Counted from the first letter of the stretch, positions 1 through 12,591 are shown. The stretch is DNA of 64,000 bases from Pomphorhynchus laevis (GCA_012934845.2 WNNJ02003537.1:141641-205640), one strand, 5' to 3'. A program made the numbers and translations. Notes: generated by a model from the sequence alone, not told the origin.

Positions 1-15
1 CTTATGTAATTATAG

Positions 16-127
16 ATTTAAACGGAAAACGGGAGTAAAATGGGATACCAATATATATGCCAATTTTCAAAAATGCCATGGTAAGTATGACCTTATCCAA
101 CGAGACTTTGCGGTTGATGATAAATAT
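16..127 (+). CDS. PARP2: PARP2 exon: end of WGR domain
   Basis: Encodes [10 protein letters not shown]...[16 protein letters not shown], the C-terminal part of the DNA-dependent WGR domain. The donor GTAAGT follows at 128. The left border is set at the AG of TAATTATAG, which resembles the acceptor of the exon at 11082; an exon running to the window edge in the same frame cannot be excluded. Confidence 0.8.
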
Positions 128-3100
128 GTAAGTATCGTATATCCTCATTTATAATATTTGTTGATTGTGATAGTTTTAATATTTTTAAAACTGTTTTAAT
201 AATAGTTTTAAAATATTAAAAATATTTTAATATTTTAAAAAATAGACATTTGTGTATAACTTCTAAAATTACAGTCTTTAAGGAATTTTATTACTTCAAA
301 TAGCTAATATGATTTAAATTAGCTAGAATAGCAATGAATAGAAATGCAGAATTTAAACAAGTTTCAATTGTTTGCCCATATTTCTCAATTAGAGAAATCC
401 AAGTTGACTCCTTTGTTCATTTATGATATTTAAATAACCCGGCATTTGTAGACTGTTAATTTTTACAACGTATTTTAGCTGCTAAATGCTTGTAGATTCA
501 AACAGTCAATTGTTTTTAGTTCAGTAGTAATCATCCAACGAATTTAAATAGTTTATAATTTCATATTATAACATAATTATATTGATATAGCTACTTGTCG
601 GTTAATTCGCTTTAATTGCTATAAATGCATAAGCGATTTTATAAGTTAAAACCTATTACAAAATAATGTTATAATTACATTAGTTATATGTCATTCCGGT
701 CTTTTTGTTTATTCTCTCAAGCGCAAATCTTTAGCAAATTAATAAGTTCAATGTTGATTTGTAAAATGTGTTATAGGAGTTTGTTCAAAATGCTCGTCGA
801 CTACTAAAGCATCTCTATCTTGTATATTATCTTGCTCATATCTTATCGCTCATCGCTTTCGTTTGCCTTGTACCCCTCACTTTCGATTGCATTCAAAAAT
901 ATACAACTAAAAATCTCTCGTCTAAATCCAGATATCTTTTAATTCTTCATCCTTTCAACACACCATTGACGAAATCCGCTGGTGAAAATCGGTTGTTTAA
1001 ATGGCGTACGTCCTAACGTGGACACTATGTTAAGACTCACGGATTTTTTCCTTCTATAATTGTTTGTTATTTTCGTTTTATTTTTAATTTTATCAAATAT
1101 GTAATCTTTCCAAATTTTAATCTTAGATATATTTCAGCTTTCGCTATTAATCAGCTTACCTAATTATTATTCAACCTTCTGTTGTGTATTCTAAAAATTC
1201 TGTTGTGGAATTAATATTGAAATAGTGTTTTATACAGGTAACAAGTATTAGTTTTAATTACCTTACAATTTTTTTAATTACTTTAATTATTTTATTCATA
1301 TCATATAAACTGAGTTGGATTTTAAAAGCACTACATCTGAACAACTTTTATTATTTTTACATAATTTTGGATTCCAATAAACGTATGGTTTATTACCTAT
1401 TCAACCTTAATATTTTTTATCCATTATAAAACAGTGACTTGTAATAATTGCTTCTAAACTTAAATCACTACGTTCATATGTTTGATTTACATTTTTTACC
1501 TATGAAGACGAAACTATTAGTAGCTTTATGGTTATTTTTTAAATGAGTAGTTTCTAAATATATTTTTTTATATTAATTTTATATTTCCTATAATTGTTTG
1601 TTATTTTCATTTTCTTTTTTATTTTGTCAAATATATAATCCTTCGGAATTTTAATATTAGGTGAGCTTACCAATCTAAGAATTTAAGTCTTTATGTAACG
1701 AATTGTAAATTTAATTTTTATCGTTATTATTGAACTTATAATTAAATCATTATAATTCACTTCTTTCATCAATATATCATAATAAAGCTTTTTGCATATT
1801 AGGACAAAGTTGTTACTAGCTTTATTAATAGTTGTTATTATATATTTATCCTTTTATTTTGTAAGTTCTGTATACATATCTTTATTAACTTGATCTTTTT
1901 TGTAATTGTCTCTTATTTTCATTTTCTCATTAATTTTATCTATAATGTAAGTTTTCCAAATGTTTATCTTTGATGTATTTAAGCTTTTTCTATTAATCAA
2001 CTTATCAAAGTAAGCATTTAAGTCATTATATAACGAATTGTAAATTTTATTTCTATTGTTGTTATTATTTAATCTATATTTATACCCTTTTAACAGCAGC
2101 TTTCTTAATTCATTGTTTTCAATTAATTCTAGATTATGAGTGCAAATATGTTCATTTATTTTATCAAAATAAAGACTTTTACAATTGCATTCTGTGCCTA
2201 GAATGTTTCTAATATCATCGTCACGTATTGATTTCAATTCTTTATTATAATTACAAATTTTTCGTCCTAATGGCGGTAACAACTTATACCTTATTTTAGG
2301 AATATATTTACTTAAATCTGACCCTATTATTTCTTTAATTTTAGAATTATTTAAAAGTTCGGCTGTTATTTATTCATTTATTAATGAAGTTTATGGTTAA
2401 TGTATATTTTCTATTGTTATTATTAACATTTATTGTCCCATTATAGTATTTTATATTACAATAACTCTCTATTATACAATTTAACCTATCATAATCTTCA
2501 ATTAATCTTTTGTTTATTGAACAAATGATATCTTTAGAAAACTGTTTTAATATTTCTTATTGTTCATGTATATACATATATTTTTTAATATATATATTTA
2601 ACATATCTTTTATCAATTTATCTTTTTGATTTTTGGAATTTTAGTTTTAGGGACCACGAACACTTTTTTTATAAACAGTTATTCCGATAGTATTGAATTA
2701 TATCAATTAATAATATATTAATATATTGAATATTGTCGAAATATTGTAATTCCTTTATTTAAAAGATACTAAATGTTGTTTTTTAATCTAAATAAAAAAG
2801 ATCAAGATGATAAAAGTTATGTATATTTTTAAAAAGTAATTGTGAAGGATAATGTAATATAAGCATTATAATATTTATAGGGTTCGCGATTAACATTGAA
2901 TATTCTGCAATCACCTCGACGCTTTCGCAATCAATCTCGACACTACCAAATATTTTTTAGTTTATAAAATATAAATTCTAAGATATTATAATATATCTTA
3001 TATTTCTTAACACAAATTTATGTTAAAAAGGTATTTAAGATTTAAATTTGTTTAACGCCTTTGATATTTGTTCAGGAGTCGGAGCCAGTAGAAATTAAAA

Positions 3101-6100
3101 TCCCGGAAAGCACGTTATCGAAAGATGTTCAAGAACTTATAGCTCTCATTTGTAATGAGAGCCTGATAATTACGTCATTAAAAGAGCTAAATTATGACGC
3201 TTCAAAAGCTCCTCTTGGTAAGCTACATTTTCGTTTATTTAAAAGATGTTTATACTTTAGCCATATCTGATTACCTATATTGTAACCTCCGTTATTCAAG
3301 GGTGTTACAGTAGCCCCTTTGCAATTAGCGAGGGTGATGTAGCCTTTGATTCTGTGAATTCTGAAAATCTGCAAATTGTCGATGTAGTTTAAAAACGACT
3401 AACTTCGTTTATGCTGATTTTGTTTCTGCAAATCCAGAAAATTTGCGAATTATTGACGCACTTTACAAACGCCTAGGCATCATTTCTGTTTTAATTTTAT
3501 ATTAATTAGTATTTTCTTTAAAGTTATTCTGCAGTTAATGCGAAATTTCACGTGTTTATAGTAAAGAAGCGTTAGCATTTTTCTCATAATGGCATAACTT
3601 TCTAGGTCATTTTACCTGAGTGCAAAATTCGCCGTTATGCTGTCCGTCAATGGTTACCGCAAATTGGTCAGAGCACACTGTATTGTGAAAGCATACGACA
3701 TACATATCAAGCACATATGCTCTCTTTATTTATGCTGGTGTTTTATCCTTCTTTTGTTAATGGAAAAATATACTTTTTTATAAATGGCGTAAACACATAC
3801 CTTTAAATGTTATAATATGTATGTAATAATATGCATTATGATCAATTATTGTAATAAAAATAAAAAATATATTTTAATTAATACATAAAATATAAATTAA
3901 ATAACAAATAATATATTTGCTAATAAAATAACGTTTTTAAAAAATACGATTGTTTTGGAAAATCCAGATTTGTTATTTTTAAAGTCGTCATCATTGGCAT
4001 CATAACGTTTCAAAACAGTTTCAGACTATTCGCTTTCAGATGCATGGAGAAAGTGCGTCTCGTGTTAGATTCAATTTTCGAGTTTTTGTATATAAAGCAA
4101 AAATTTTGTTAATTTACTTAACGATCGAAACGACTTAACAATCAAAATTTGATTACTTTGAAATAGGTTCTTTTTTAAGAACTTGTCATCTTGAAGATGT
4201 CAGCGGTTCATTTACACTGATCAATAGTCAGTGTGAACTGACTATTGATCAGTGATACTTGAAAATGTTGATGCCAATCTTGTTGCAAATAATTTATCGT
4301 CATTAATTGAATTTACGTTTACGTATTCTACCGAGTACGATTTTGTGTTCTATAATGCTTAGAGATATAATTTATTTACGTATAAATACCTTCAAAAGAT
4401 GCAATAAAATTATGCGGGTTTTAAATTACGCAATAAAATTATGCTCACCTTCAAAAGTAGAAGCTGATAATTCTTGGCTTCACGTGTTTGACTGCTACCA
4501 TCTTTCAACGATGAGTTTAACGAAGATTGACAAACTACTGAGTCCTTAACCATGACGAAGGAATTTTGTATTTTATCTGTTTTAATGTATATTCGGTGTT
4601 TTTTATTTAGTTTAGCCCTTAGTCGAAAGACAAAGTGGCCAATAAATTATCTCTACATTAATATTTATATTTTTGTAAAATATTATATATAATATATTAT
4701 AATATAATATATTATATTATTAATATTAATATTTTATATTAATATTATTTTATATAAAATATTAAAAAATATTATTTTTCATATATATTGTCATATTTTT
4801 CATATACTGTTTTATATACAAACCGATACGCTATTATTGTTCTTAATGATTCAAGGAACATAAACGAACTTTGATAGCAAACGATATGAAAACTGTTTCG
4901 CCATAATCATGATTTGTAAGTTGAGGCCACTGTTTGTTATGGGATGGAGAGAGACTTTTTGACAGTTTTGTGATTGCATAGTATCAAATTCTATAAATTT
5001 AGTCACAACGACGTGTATTACTGCACGTAACCTTCACTACAATCGTTTTAGAAATATGTTGAGTAACAAGTACAGAAGGATCTTACTGATGAATCGGTTT
5101 TTATAACTTGACCACCAGTTTTTATAGTTTGTTATGGTAATTCGTTTTTATATTTTTCATCTTTATGCAACAATGATATTGAAAAACACTTTGAAATGAA
5201 CTTTTATTATTTTTTGGAATAAGCACAATATCAAAAAAGAATTGGAAAATGCAGTTAATATTTAATAAAAATAAAGCTGACTGTTGTCTGCATTTTAGGC
5301 AAACTATCAACTCATCAAATTGAGCTTGGATATTCTGCATTAAAAGAAATTGAACAATGTATCTTAGGGAATGCATCATCCAGTTATTTAAAAGAAGCAT
5401 GTAGTTTATACTATACACGCATTCCACATGTTTTTCGGTAATGTTCAAATTAATCCTCTTTTTGTAGAAATGCATTTGTTTTAGTCGTTCCGGTATTGAA
5501 TTGATTGATACAATACAGCGATTAAAAGAAGAACTTAACTTATTATCGGTATGGTATTTTTTATTAATTTTTGAATTTTGCATTTTAAATTAATCATAAA
5601 TGATATTAAATGTATTTTAATGATAATAAATTATAATTAAACAAATGTATTTTAATGTTAGAATTGTTTCTGAATTGATGAATCAGAAATTGATTAAAAA
5701 TTTTAAACGTTTTGTTGTTATCTTGTCTATTTTACATATTGCTTTTTTTTCTGTTATCCACTGTCAATAAATGTGCATCACGAAGTAAATCACAGTAATT
5801 TTGGCATGTACTTTGTTCATGCCAAACGTTGCTACAAACGTTGATAATTTATACATTTGTATATATCTTATGCAGCGATGAATATAATCACAATTGTCAT
5901 ATCATGACGGATGAATATGATCACAATTGCCATCTCATTAAAAAATTTAAACTATAATACTGTAACTATTTGATTATATAATTATAGTGCTGCGATTTCA
6001 GCAAATTTGATAATTTGATCCAATTGCAGTATTTTATCGATAAGTTGCCGAATAATAGACGTTTCTGACTTAAAAATCTTTATTCTATTTCTTCAGCGTT

Positions 6101-9100
6101 TTTCCCGTATGGTTGCTGGGACTGCTACTTTGGAATACTTTTTCCACTTCATGCGGTCTGCGGCGTATCTTGGTTGCAGGCCAACGTCCACTAATTCTCG
6201 GCTTATGGTGTCGATCTAACGCTGATTTGGTCTTCCTTTCCGGCGCTAGCCTTCCACTTTGAGGTCGAACCCATCCTTGCTCGTGTCTCTTTATCTGCGC
6301 GGAGCACTTGACCATACAACCGTAATCGAGTTTCTCGGAACTTGTCACATATCTGCGCTATACAAATTTTACCATGAGATCATTGTTTCGAATGTGATCT
6401 ATACGCGTAACTTCTGCAATCAACATCTTGGTTTCCATCGTTACAAATCGACGCTCTGCATGTTTGGTCATTGGCCAGCATTCGACGCCATAAATCACGA
6501 CGGGTCTTAATTCATTTCTGTAAACCTTTGCTTGTATACGATCTTTAATTTTGATATCACACAAGAAACCCGTTACTGACCGCCACTTCTACGCTGCGTT
6601 TATCCGAGTCGCAACCTCTGCATGAAGATTGCCTTCTGCTGTAATGGTGAATCCAAGGTATCTGAATGTTGACGTCCGAATGAGATCTTGCTCCTCGATC
6701 CTGATCGTAAGTATATCATCAGTGTATGTCGTTAGATATTCGGTCTTTCGGACGTTGAGGCATATGCAAAACTGTTTGAGCTTAGTAGTCCATGCCTTAA
6801 CCTGTTTCTGAATGTCATGTTTGTCAATAGACGCCATCATAACATCGTCAACGGATAATACAATCTAAGGCATATGTCTGTTCATGTCATGCTTCCCCGC
6901 GTTTATGACGAGAATGAATAGGACTGGTGAAAGTGCCGATCTCTGATGAACCCCTACGATGTCTGGAAAATTTTTTGAACATCCAACTGATGTGCACACG
7001 CGACTAGTCGGTATGTTATATAACAGCCTGACCCACTTAACAAGCTCTTCCGTTATTTTGTGGCATATTAACGCATAGCAGATAACCTCGTGTGGGAAGC
7101 AATCGAAAGTCTTCTCGAGTTCAAGAAAAGCAATTGGATGGATTGTTGTGTTTCACTGTGTTTCTCAAGAAGAAGGCGTACTCCATGAATAGCGTCAATA
7201 GAACCTTAACGTTTGACGAATCCACATTCGTTTATAGCCAAATCCATGATGTTCAAAATCCTTGCATTGCTTATGTGTTCGAATATTTAGATAATGTGCA
7301 AGATGAGAGTGATTGACGGTAGTTTGCGCAGTCAGTTAAACTTCCGTTTTGCTTCCAGATGGGTACTGTTATGCTGCAAATCCAATCGGCTGGTGTTTGT
7401 CTTTCCTTGACTATCTGATTAACTTAGCCATCCTGCATGGTTCCAACTTGCTGACTTTCAAAGTTAGGCAATCAGGGAGTCAGATTCTGTCGCTTTTCCG
7501 CACTTCATCTGTCGTAGCGCGTTTTCGACTTCAATGGCTGTTATGGACAGAACATGTCATTCGACAGGCGTTATGTTACAAATGAAAGGGGTGGATGTTC
7601 AAACTCTTCGTTTGAAATTTTTATGAAAGTTATTTCCAGAAAGTTATTTTTTTTCGCACATCAAAACACGGCTATCGTCCTTGATTTTGTAGAAGTTTCA
7701 GCGTCTTGTATCTTCTGATGTCTTGTCCTAGCAATCCTATAAATTTCGCGCTCACCTTCACGAGTATCAAGCTTCTTGTAGAACTCTTCAAACTTCTTAG
7801 CCCTTATTACCGCTACTGTCTTCTTCGCCTCTCGTTTGGATTAATTATATTTTATCCAATATCCAGGGTTTTGTCTGCAAGACAATTATGGTATCGACGC
7901 ATTTTTCTCGGACTCTTGTTTTGACATATTCAGTCTACATCCACGTTGTTCTGTTTAGTCGTCGTCTGCCGAGCTTTGTAGTGCCTAGCATTTTTCGAGC
8001 TGTTTGAGTTATTAACGTTTTTTACTCTTTACCAAGTCTCATTTACCGTTGTTACAGGTGTAAAAAGTTGTATGTGGGAGATAACGTTCTACTCTTTATC
8101 CTTTAATTTCCACCACATGATGCGATATCTTCCATTTTGTTCACCGTGTACATGTTTAGGCGGAGAGATACCTAACGTGGTGACAACAAGTCTGTGTTGT
8201 TCATTAAAATCTTTATTTAAAATTAAAAATAATAATCTTATAAGATTTGTATGATATAGTTATTTTGATTCGATATTGTTGATATTAAGTTTTTAGTTGG
8301 CGATAAAGTACATTATTAATTGCCTTATTGTCTAATTATAAATTTTATGAATTTGTTTAATTTTTTAATAAAGCTAGTATCTTAATTATTAGCTCATAAA
8401 TATTGTTTCATGTAATTTAAATATTTTCCATGTGTTTCAATGCCACGTCGTTTAAAACGCCCAGTCGTATTCATTCTAATTGCCTTATTCTATGGGTTGT
8501 TAAAACACTCATGATGTTGAAAAGACTCACGCGCTTGTAGATAACGCTTATATAACTTGCAATGATAATTTGGTTGCGAGCATCTCGATTAAAGTTATTC
8601 TATTACTGCGAACAATTACAATTAGTAGTCCATTGTATGTTTACACTGTCGATTACTAATTACGTCATGAAAGACACCCGGTCGCAAATACATCTCGCAA
8701 GTTAATATTATATTATAACTATATTACAATTTAGTATAAATATTATTTAATTATAATTTTAAATATATAAAAAGTACATGCTGTCTGCACTTGATTGTTT
8801 TCACAGAATTTATATTTATATATATTAATATATCACTATATTAAATAATTCTGTTAGAATTACATTCGTTGCCATGTAATCTGTTTTTAGTCGTTATTAA
8901 TATTATTCACACGAGATAACAAAATTTATTTGTTAGAATAAATTGTAATTACGTTTCGGTCAATCACAGTGACCCTTTTCAACTTGAAAATGGTCACTGT
9001 TATTTACACAAACGTTGTTACAATTTACTCTGGCAAAGATTACTAAAAAAACATTAAATAATATTTATATTATTAATTAGTATTGGTATTTTTATACAAC

Positions 9101-12100
9101 CTTATTAAGTCACGTCAATTTTTAGTCACTGGATGACGCCCGAGCAGCAGTAAAAATGTTTGCGCAAGAGTGTTCATCTGTGAACCCGATTGATCGTCAT
9201 TACGAACAGCTAAATTGTGGTATCAAACTGTTATCTCATGATTTTGAAATCTTCACGGTATGCATTTTAATTTAGAATTTAAAATGCGCATGTTTTAGTT
9301 TAGAAAATTAAAGAAAGTCTAATTTCGACTCATGCTGTAAAAAATCACGGATTCAAAATCGAGGTTATTGATGTATTCGAACTAGAGAAATCTATTGAAG
9401 CATTTAATGATGTAGGAAATAAGTAAGTTTATTTTAATGGAATTTCTTTTATAGAATAACAAAATAAATTAGATAATGTTTTTTACTTATGGTCATTAAA
9501 TGTAATTATTATCATATTAAGATTAACTAAAGGACTATTAAGTGTTTTGACATTAATGAATACTTCTGAGTTAACTTAAATAGATCGTACACAAATCAAA
9601 AAAGCAAGAATTATTCGATATTACATTAAAACTTTCTTTTTTAAAAACAAGTTTTAAAGCAAAAATTCGAATCACAGATTCGAAGTATATAATTTTAATG
9701 TATTTTTATATATCAAAATAACATTTTTAATATATAATTAATAAATTATGATAAAAAATATTTTATTAAATTAAATATATTTAATTTATTGAAATTATAA
9801 GAAAATATAATAATATTTATTAATTTATAAGTCATTCAAAATTGATTATTTTATTAATTTACTTAATTAGGAAGTGTATTAGTGATCTGATTAGTAATTA
9901 GCAAATTACTAACTAAATTAAAAATTTTAAGTTGATATACCTGTGCAGTCATTGTTACTATTGAAATTTTGATGACTATTTTATTCTACACGCTACTTTA
10001 ATGCTATCTATACGCCAACAGCTGTACGCTTCATTTCAGTATTGGTAGACGTCATCAACTACTGATCTAATATCTACACTTCAAGTTTCGATCTTTTTAA
10101 CGTTGGTTGACGATCACTCGACACGTCTGCTTTATTGACAATTAGATTTAATAACTTTCGTCTTACATTTTACAAATTTAATTGATATCACTTCTGATTT
10201 TAAATTAAATCTGCGTTAGTAGGGGAAGGTGTTACCTTCAATTTGTAAACCTACCTATTTTTGCAAACGTGAAATATAGGTATTTGATCAGCAGCTGATG
10301 AGATCCACCAATACTGATTTGTAGCGTACTGCTGTTGGCGTATAGATAGCATTAAAGTAGCGTGCAGAATAAAATAGTCATTAAAATTTCAGTAGTAAAT
10401 TATGAATTCTAACAAATAAATTATTAATTTGGGTGGTGATTAGCAAATTAAGAATTTTTAGCTAAGAGAATCCTCAGCAAATTAAGGCGTTAACTATAAA
10501 TGTATAAATTAAAGCCTGTCAGTTTACTGTTGTAGTTTATGCCACAATATTTGTTATACAATAATGAATCGTATTTTTAAAACTATCTCGAACTTGCAAC
10601 AAAAAATACTATTTTATTAAACCAATTCATTAACAAATACAATATTTTCTTTTCGTTCATATTTGCAGACGCTTGCTATGGCACGGTTCTCGTCTAATGA
10701 ACTTTGCTGGTATACTCGGACGAGGTTTGAAGATCGCTCCACCTGAGGCACCATCAACCGGCTACATGGTACTTTTATCAACAAACGTCTATGAACATTT
10801 TTATCTGTGATTTTTAGTTCGGTAAAGGTGTATATTTTGCCGACGTTTCGAGCAAAAGCGCTCAATACTGTTACGCTTGCAGTTCAAATTCGACTTGCTT
10901 TATGTTGCTGGCTGAGGTATCGTAAATTTTAAACTAATTTTTGAACTAATTTTAGTTTTAATATTTTTTCGATGCAGGTTGTTGGGAACTAACTGCATTG
11001 TAAGCTAATCATTGCAGGCTTGTTGTTGCCCACAACCTGCATAATTAAACCTTATTTTATTGTCCACTCATTTAATTATAGGTTTCGTTAGGCGAATCTC
11101 ACCGTTTGTTATCATCCGAACATCGATTACCAAAATTGTTACCAAAAGGAAAACACAGCACACATGGTGTTGGCAAATGGATACCGGCTGGCACAGATTA
11201 TATGTAAATATAGCTTTACCTTTTAACAATCCATATTTTCAATAATTAATAGTACATTACAATAATATAATTACATTAAATTATTATTACAAAATAATAT
11301 ACCAATATTTTAACAGCTTAAACAAACATTTAAAAGGCATTTTTGGCAAAACGTCAGAAAATCCTGTTTTAACAGATTTTTGCCTTCAAATTTCAATAGA
11401 TTATATATAATTAAATAAATATTAAAATGAATTATATTAAATATTATATTGCAAATGATATTTTCTAATAGAAAAATTTATCAATATGCTCGTTGTAACG
11501 AGAGTTTGCAAGCCGTGACATATAGTAGCATAACAATACAATACAAAAGAAATATGTATGTATATCACGGGCATTTTAATCCTGAGTGACAGATTAAAGA
11601 TAATATTAATTATAATATTATTAATAATATTATTAATAATATCATTAATTAATATTATTAATTAATGATAATATTAATTAGTGACAGATTAGATAAGATT
11701 AATTCCAGATAATCCAAGGAAATTGGCAGCAAGTTTTGATATGTACTCTTTATACATATACAGAGGGTTACCACGGGGTTTCTTTTTATAGAGCTCAAAT
11801 TGAAGCTATTCACTTAGAAGACATTCCTTGGTCATCCTCAGAACATATCCTGACCATCTCAACTGACTTCTTGAAAGAGCAATTCGGTAAATAATTATTG
11901 GATCTGGATCAAAGAAAAGAAGAAATTATTTTTGATATTTCGCTAACTACTGTTAGCATCTTCAATAAATTACCTGTAATTTTACGTAATTAATCATAAA
12001 TTACGTAATTTTCTGAAGGTGTTGACAAAAGTTAGCAAAATATCAAAAATAATTTCCTCTCTTCTTTGATCCAGTTTCCATAATTATTTATCAATAATGG

Positions 12101-12591
12101 ATCATTATCAATTATTTCATAGCAATTATTCACGCGAGGGCCGAGCTCGGACAATTCATACTACAAAGGAATTTTATCTCAATTGCATTTATCTAAAGAG
12201 TTGAACTAAAATAAAAGTAACTCGTACCTTTATTATCACATGACACACAGCTAGATGTGTTGCATCCCCCTTAAAGTTTTTATAATAACATATTATAATT
12301 TATCATTTTCCTTTTTTCTTAGTAGTTATGCGTACTCGTTGTGATAGTAGAAATATTTTGCTGACTTCACAGATCAATTAGCAAATATTGTTTTTTATTT
12401 TGACCAAATACAATGTCAATTTATTTGTATTTAGCCAAGGTTTACCAATTCCTAAAGGACCTATTGTTCAACAAGGCAAGGATCTTCTGAAGGACGGCAA
12501 ATTAGCAAGCCTTCAATTTAATGAATTCATCGTATACTCGACCAGTCAAATTCGATTACGATATCTTGTAAAGCTTAAGATCAGTAATTAA
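16..12591 (+). CDS. PARP2: PARP2-type poly(ADP-ribose) polymerase, 3' part of gene (10 exons in window)
   Basis: Exons: 16-127, 3076-3217, 5299-5437, 5485-5548, 9126-9257, 9304-9422, 10669-10768, 10818-10916, 11082-11203, 12435-12591; phases join without a break and give 395 codons plus stop. The product uses NAD+ to build poly(ADP-ribose) on itself and on chromatin proteins at DNA breaks in the nucleus. Seen in order: end of the WGR domain ([16 protein letters not shown]), the helical regulatory domain ([25 protein letters not shown]) and the ART catalytic domain with the H-Y-E triad: His in LLWHGSR, Tyr in FGKGVYFAD, Glu in FNEFIVY. Wording such as LICN, EAC..YYTRIPH and LPKGKHST is closer to PARP2 than PARP1 as I remember them; this is family knowledge, not an alignment. 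The N-terminal region lies left of the window. Several introns carry transposons, yet the reading frame is intact, so the gene looks functional. Confidence 0.93.
1140..2560 (-). mobile_element. Penelope-like element fragment, N-terminal and early RT region
   Basis: Lies in the first PARP2 intron. The - strand encodes a segment (1854-2282) with [20 protein letters not shown] and [16 protein letters not shown], the Cys-rich N-terminal region found before the RT in cnidarian-like PLE proteins, then [17 protein letters not shown] (the ADKASNN-like motif). Toward 1140 it reaches sequence homologous to 40010-40330. Decayed, with several interruptions. Confidence 0.75.
2561..3075. other. PARP2: Rest of first PARP2 intron
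   Basis: AT-rich intron sequence with no recognisable coding, RNA gene or repeat structure. 128-1139, left of the PLE, is likewise featureless. Confidence 0.5.
3076..3217 (+). CDS. PARP2: PARP2 exon: start of regulatory helical domain
   Basis: Acceptor TTTGTTCAG precedes the exon and donor GTAAGC follows. It encodes the first helices of the autoinhibitory domain, including [10 protein letters not shown] and APLG, and ends in phase 1. Confidence 0.9.
3218..5298. other. PARP2: PARP2 intron with small repeats
   Basis: Contains a diverged tandem pair at about 3345-3480 (two roughly 85-base units sharing AAAATYTGCRAATT), a perfect 17-bp inverted repeat at 4215-4254 and a TA-rich tract at 4680-4780. 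No coding potential is seen beyond the flanking exons. Confidence 0.5.
4215..4254. repeat. Perfect 17-bp inverted repeat, 6-base loop
   Basis: Arms 4215-4231 (CACTGATCAATAGTCAG) and 4238-4254 are exact reverse complements around the loop TGTGAA. It sits in a PARP2 intron with no adjacent element that I recognise. Confidence 0.85.
5299..5437 (+). CDS. PARP2: PARP2 exon: regulatory domain, APLGKLS / YTRIPH segment
   Basis: Starts after ATTTTAG and completes the Gly codon of APLG-KLST. It encodes [14 protein letters not shown] and YYTRIPHVF, hallmark segments of the PARP regulatory domain. It is separated from the next exon by an intron of only 47 bases. Confidence 0.9.
5485..5548 (+). CDS. PARP2: PARP2 exon: regulatory domain, short exon
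   Basis: A 64-base exon between TGTTTTAG and GTATGG. It encodes [21 protein letters not shown], corresponding to the helix after the conserved PH.F segment. The usual PPLI stretch after PH.F is replaced by a shorter link. Confidence 0.82.
5875..5942 (+). repeat. Two-unit tandem repeat, about 33 bp
   Basis: Two near-identical units share GATGAATATRATCACAATTG and CATATCAT/CATCTCAT. In the intron after the PARP2 exon ending at 5548. Confidence 0.6.
6080..7960 (-). mobile_element. RTE-like LINE reverse transcriptase, decayed, inside PARP2 intron
   Basis: On the - strand the RT reads in order: [138 protein letters not shown] and a C-terminal ALDRHHK...[12 protein letters not shown]. This is the RT type common in nematode and other invertebrate RTE-like LINEs with YGVECWP and tGvlCD blocks. 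The frame is broken in several places. No target duplication could be read. Insertion is opposite to the host gene. Confidence 0.82.
7961..9125. other. PARP2: Right part of PARP2 intron
   Basis: Mostly AT-rich sequence without coding. A hairpin at about 8967-9000 pairs CAGTGACC with GGTCACTG around an inner TTTTCA/TGAAAA stem. Confidence 0.5.
9126..9257 (+). CDS. PARP2: PARP2 exon: regulatory-catalytic junction
   Basis: Encodes [12 protein letters not shown] and [15 protein letters not shown], matching the NPID..Y..L segment at the start of the ART domain. Flanked by TTTTTAG and GTATGC. The preceding 3.6-kb intron holds an RTE-like LINE. Confidence 0.9.
9304..9422 (+). CDS. PARP2: PARP2 exon: ART domain N-terminal part
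   Basis: Of two nearby AG sites, only the second (before 9304) keeps an open frame. Encodes a [18 protein letters not shown] segment, as in other PARPs before the catalytic His. Ends in phase 2 at GTAAGT. Confidence 0.9.
9955..10398. repeat. Foldback (MITE-like) element with about 118-bp inverted arms
   Basis: Left arm 9955-10072 and right arm 10280-10398 are reverse complements with few mismatches; the shared core includes TTTAATGCTATCTATACGCC. The 207-base spacer has no coding. It lies in the PARP2 intron 9423-10668. One arm end (GCGGAATAAAATAGCCATCA) recurs at about 35581-35609, so this is a dispersed family. Confidence 0.85.
10669..10768 (+). CDS. PARP2: PARP2 exon: catalytic His exon
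   Basis: Encodes [20 protein letters not shown] and [11 protein letters not shown]. The His of WHGSR binds the NAD+ ribose, and the PPEAP.TGYM signature is typical of DNA-dependent PARPs. Confidence 0.95.
10818..10916 (+). CDS. PARP2: PARP2 exon: catalytic Tyr exon
   Basis: Encodes [18 protein letters not shown], carrying the Tyr and the SKSA..YC helix of the NAD+ pocket. The preceding intron is 49 bases. Confidence 0.95.
11082..11203 (+). CDS. PARP2: PARP2 exon: VSLGE / LPKGKHST segment
   Basis: Encodes [10 protein letters not shown] and [14 protein letters not shown], matching the V.LG...L...LP.GKHS..G.GK part of PARP1/2. Ends in phase 2 at GTAAAT. Confidence 0.93.
11204..12434. other. 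PARP2: PARP2 last intron with foldback element
   Basis: AT-rich, including a short ATTAAT-type tract at 11600-11670 and the hairpin element at 11889-12111. No coding is seen before the acceptor at 12434. Confidence 0.5.
11889..12111. repeat. Foldback element, family copy 1
   Basis: Arms carry GGATCTGGATCAAAGAAAAG followed by TTGATATTTCGCTAACT on the left, and their reverse complement on the right ending in CTTTGATCCAG. The arm core matches the 3' tail found in PLE copies of this window (TAGCGAAATATCAAAATAAT). A sister copy lies at 22879-23064 with the same flank ATCAATAATGGATCATTATC. Confidence 0.82.
12435..12591 (+). CDS. PARP2: PARP2 terminal exon: catalytic Glu and stop
   Basis: Begins after TGTATTTAG, encodes QGLPIPKGP and [20 protein letters not shown], and stops at TAA 12589-12591. 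The Glu of NEFIVY is the third catalytic residue, needed for polymer elongation. I see no AATAAA just downstream; only ATATAAA-like variants occur in the next 60 bases. Confidence 0.93.

Noticed and set aside
10617-10865. Minus-strand ORF of 82 codons over PARP2 exons
   Set aside because: It is a shadow of the catalytic His and Tyr exons, whose plus-strand reading is conserved.
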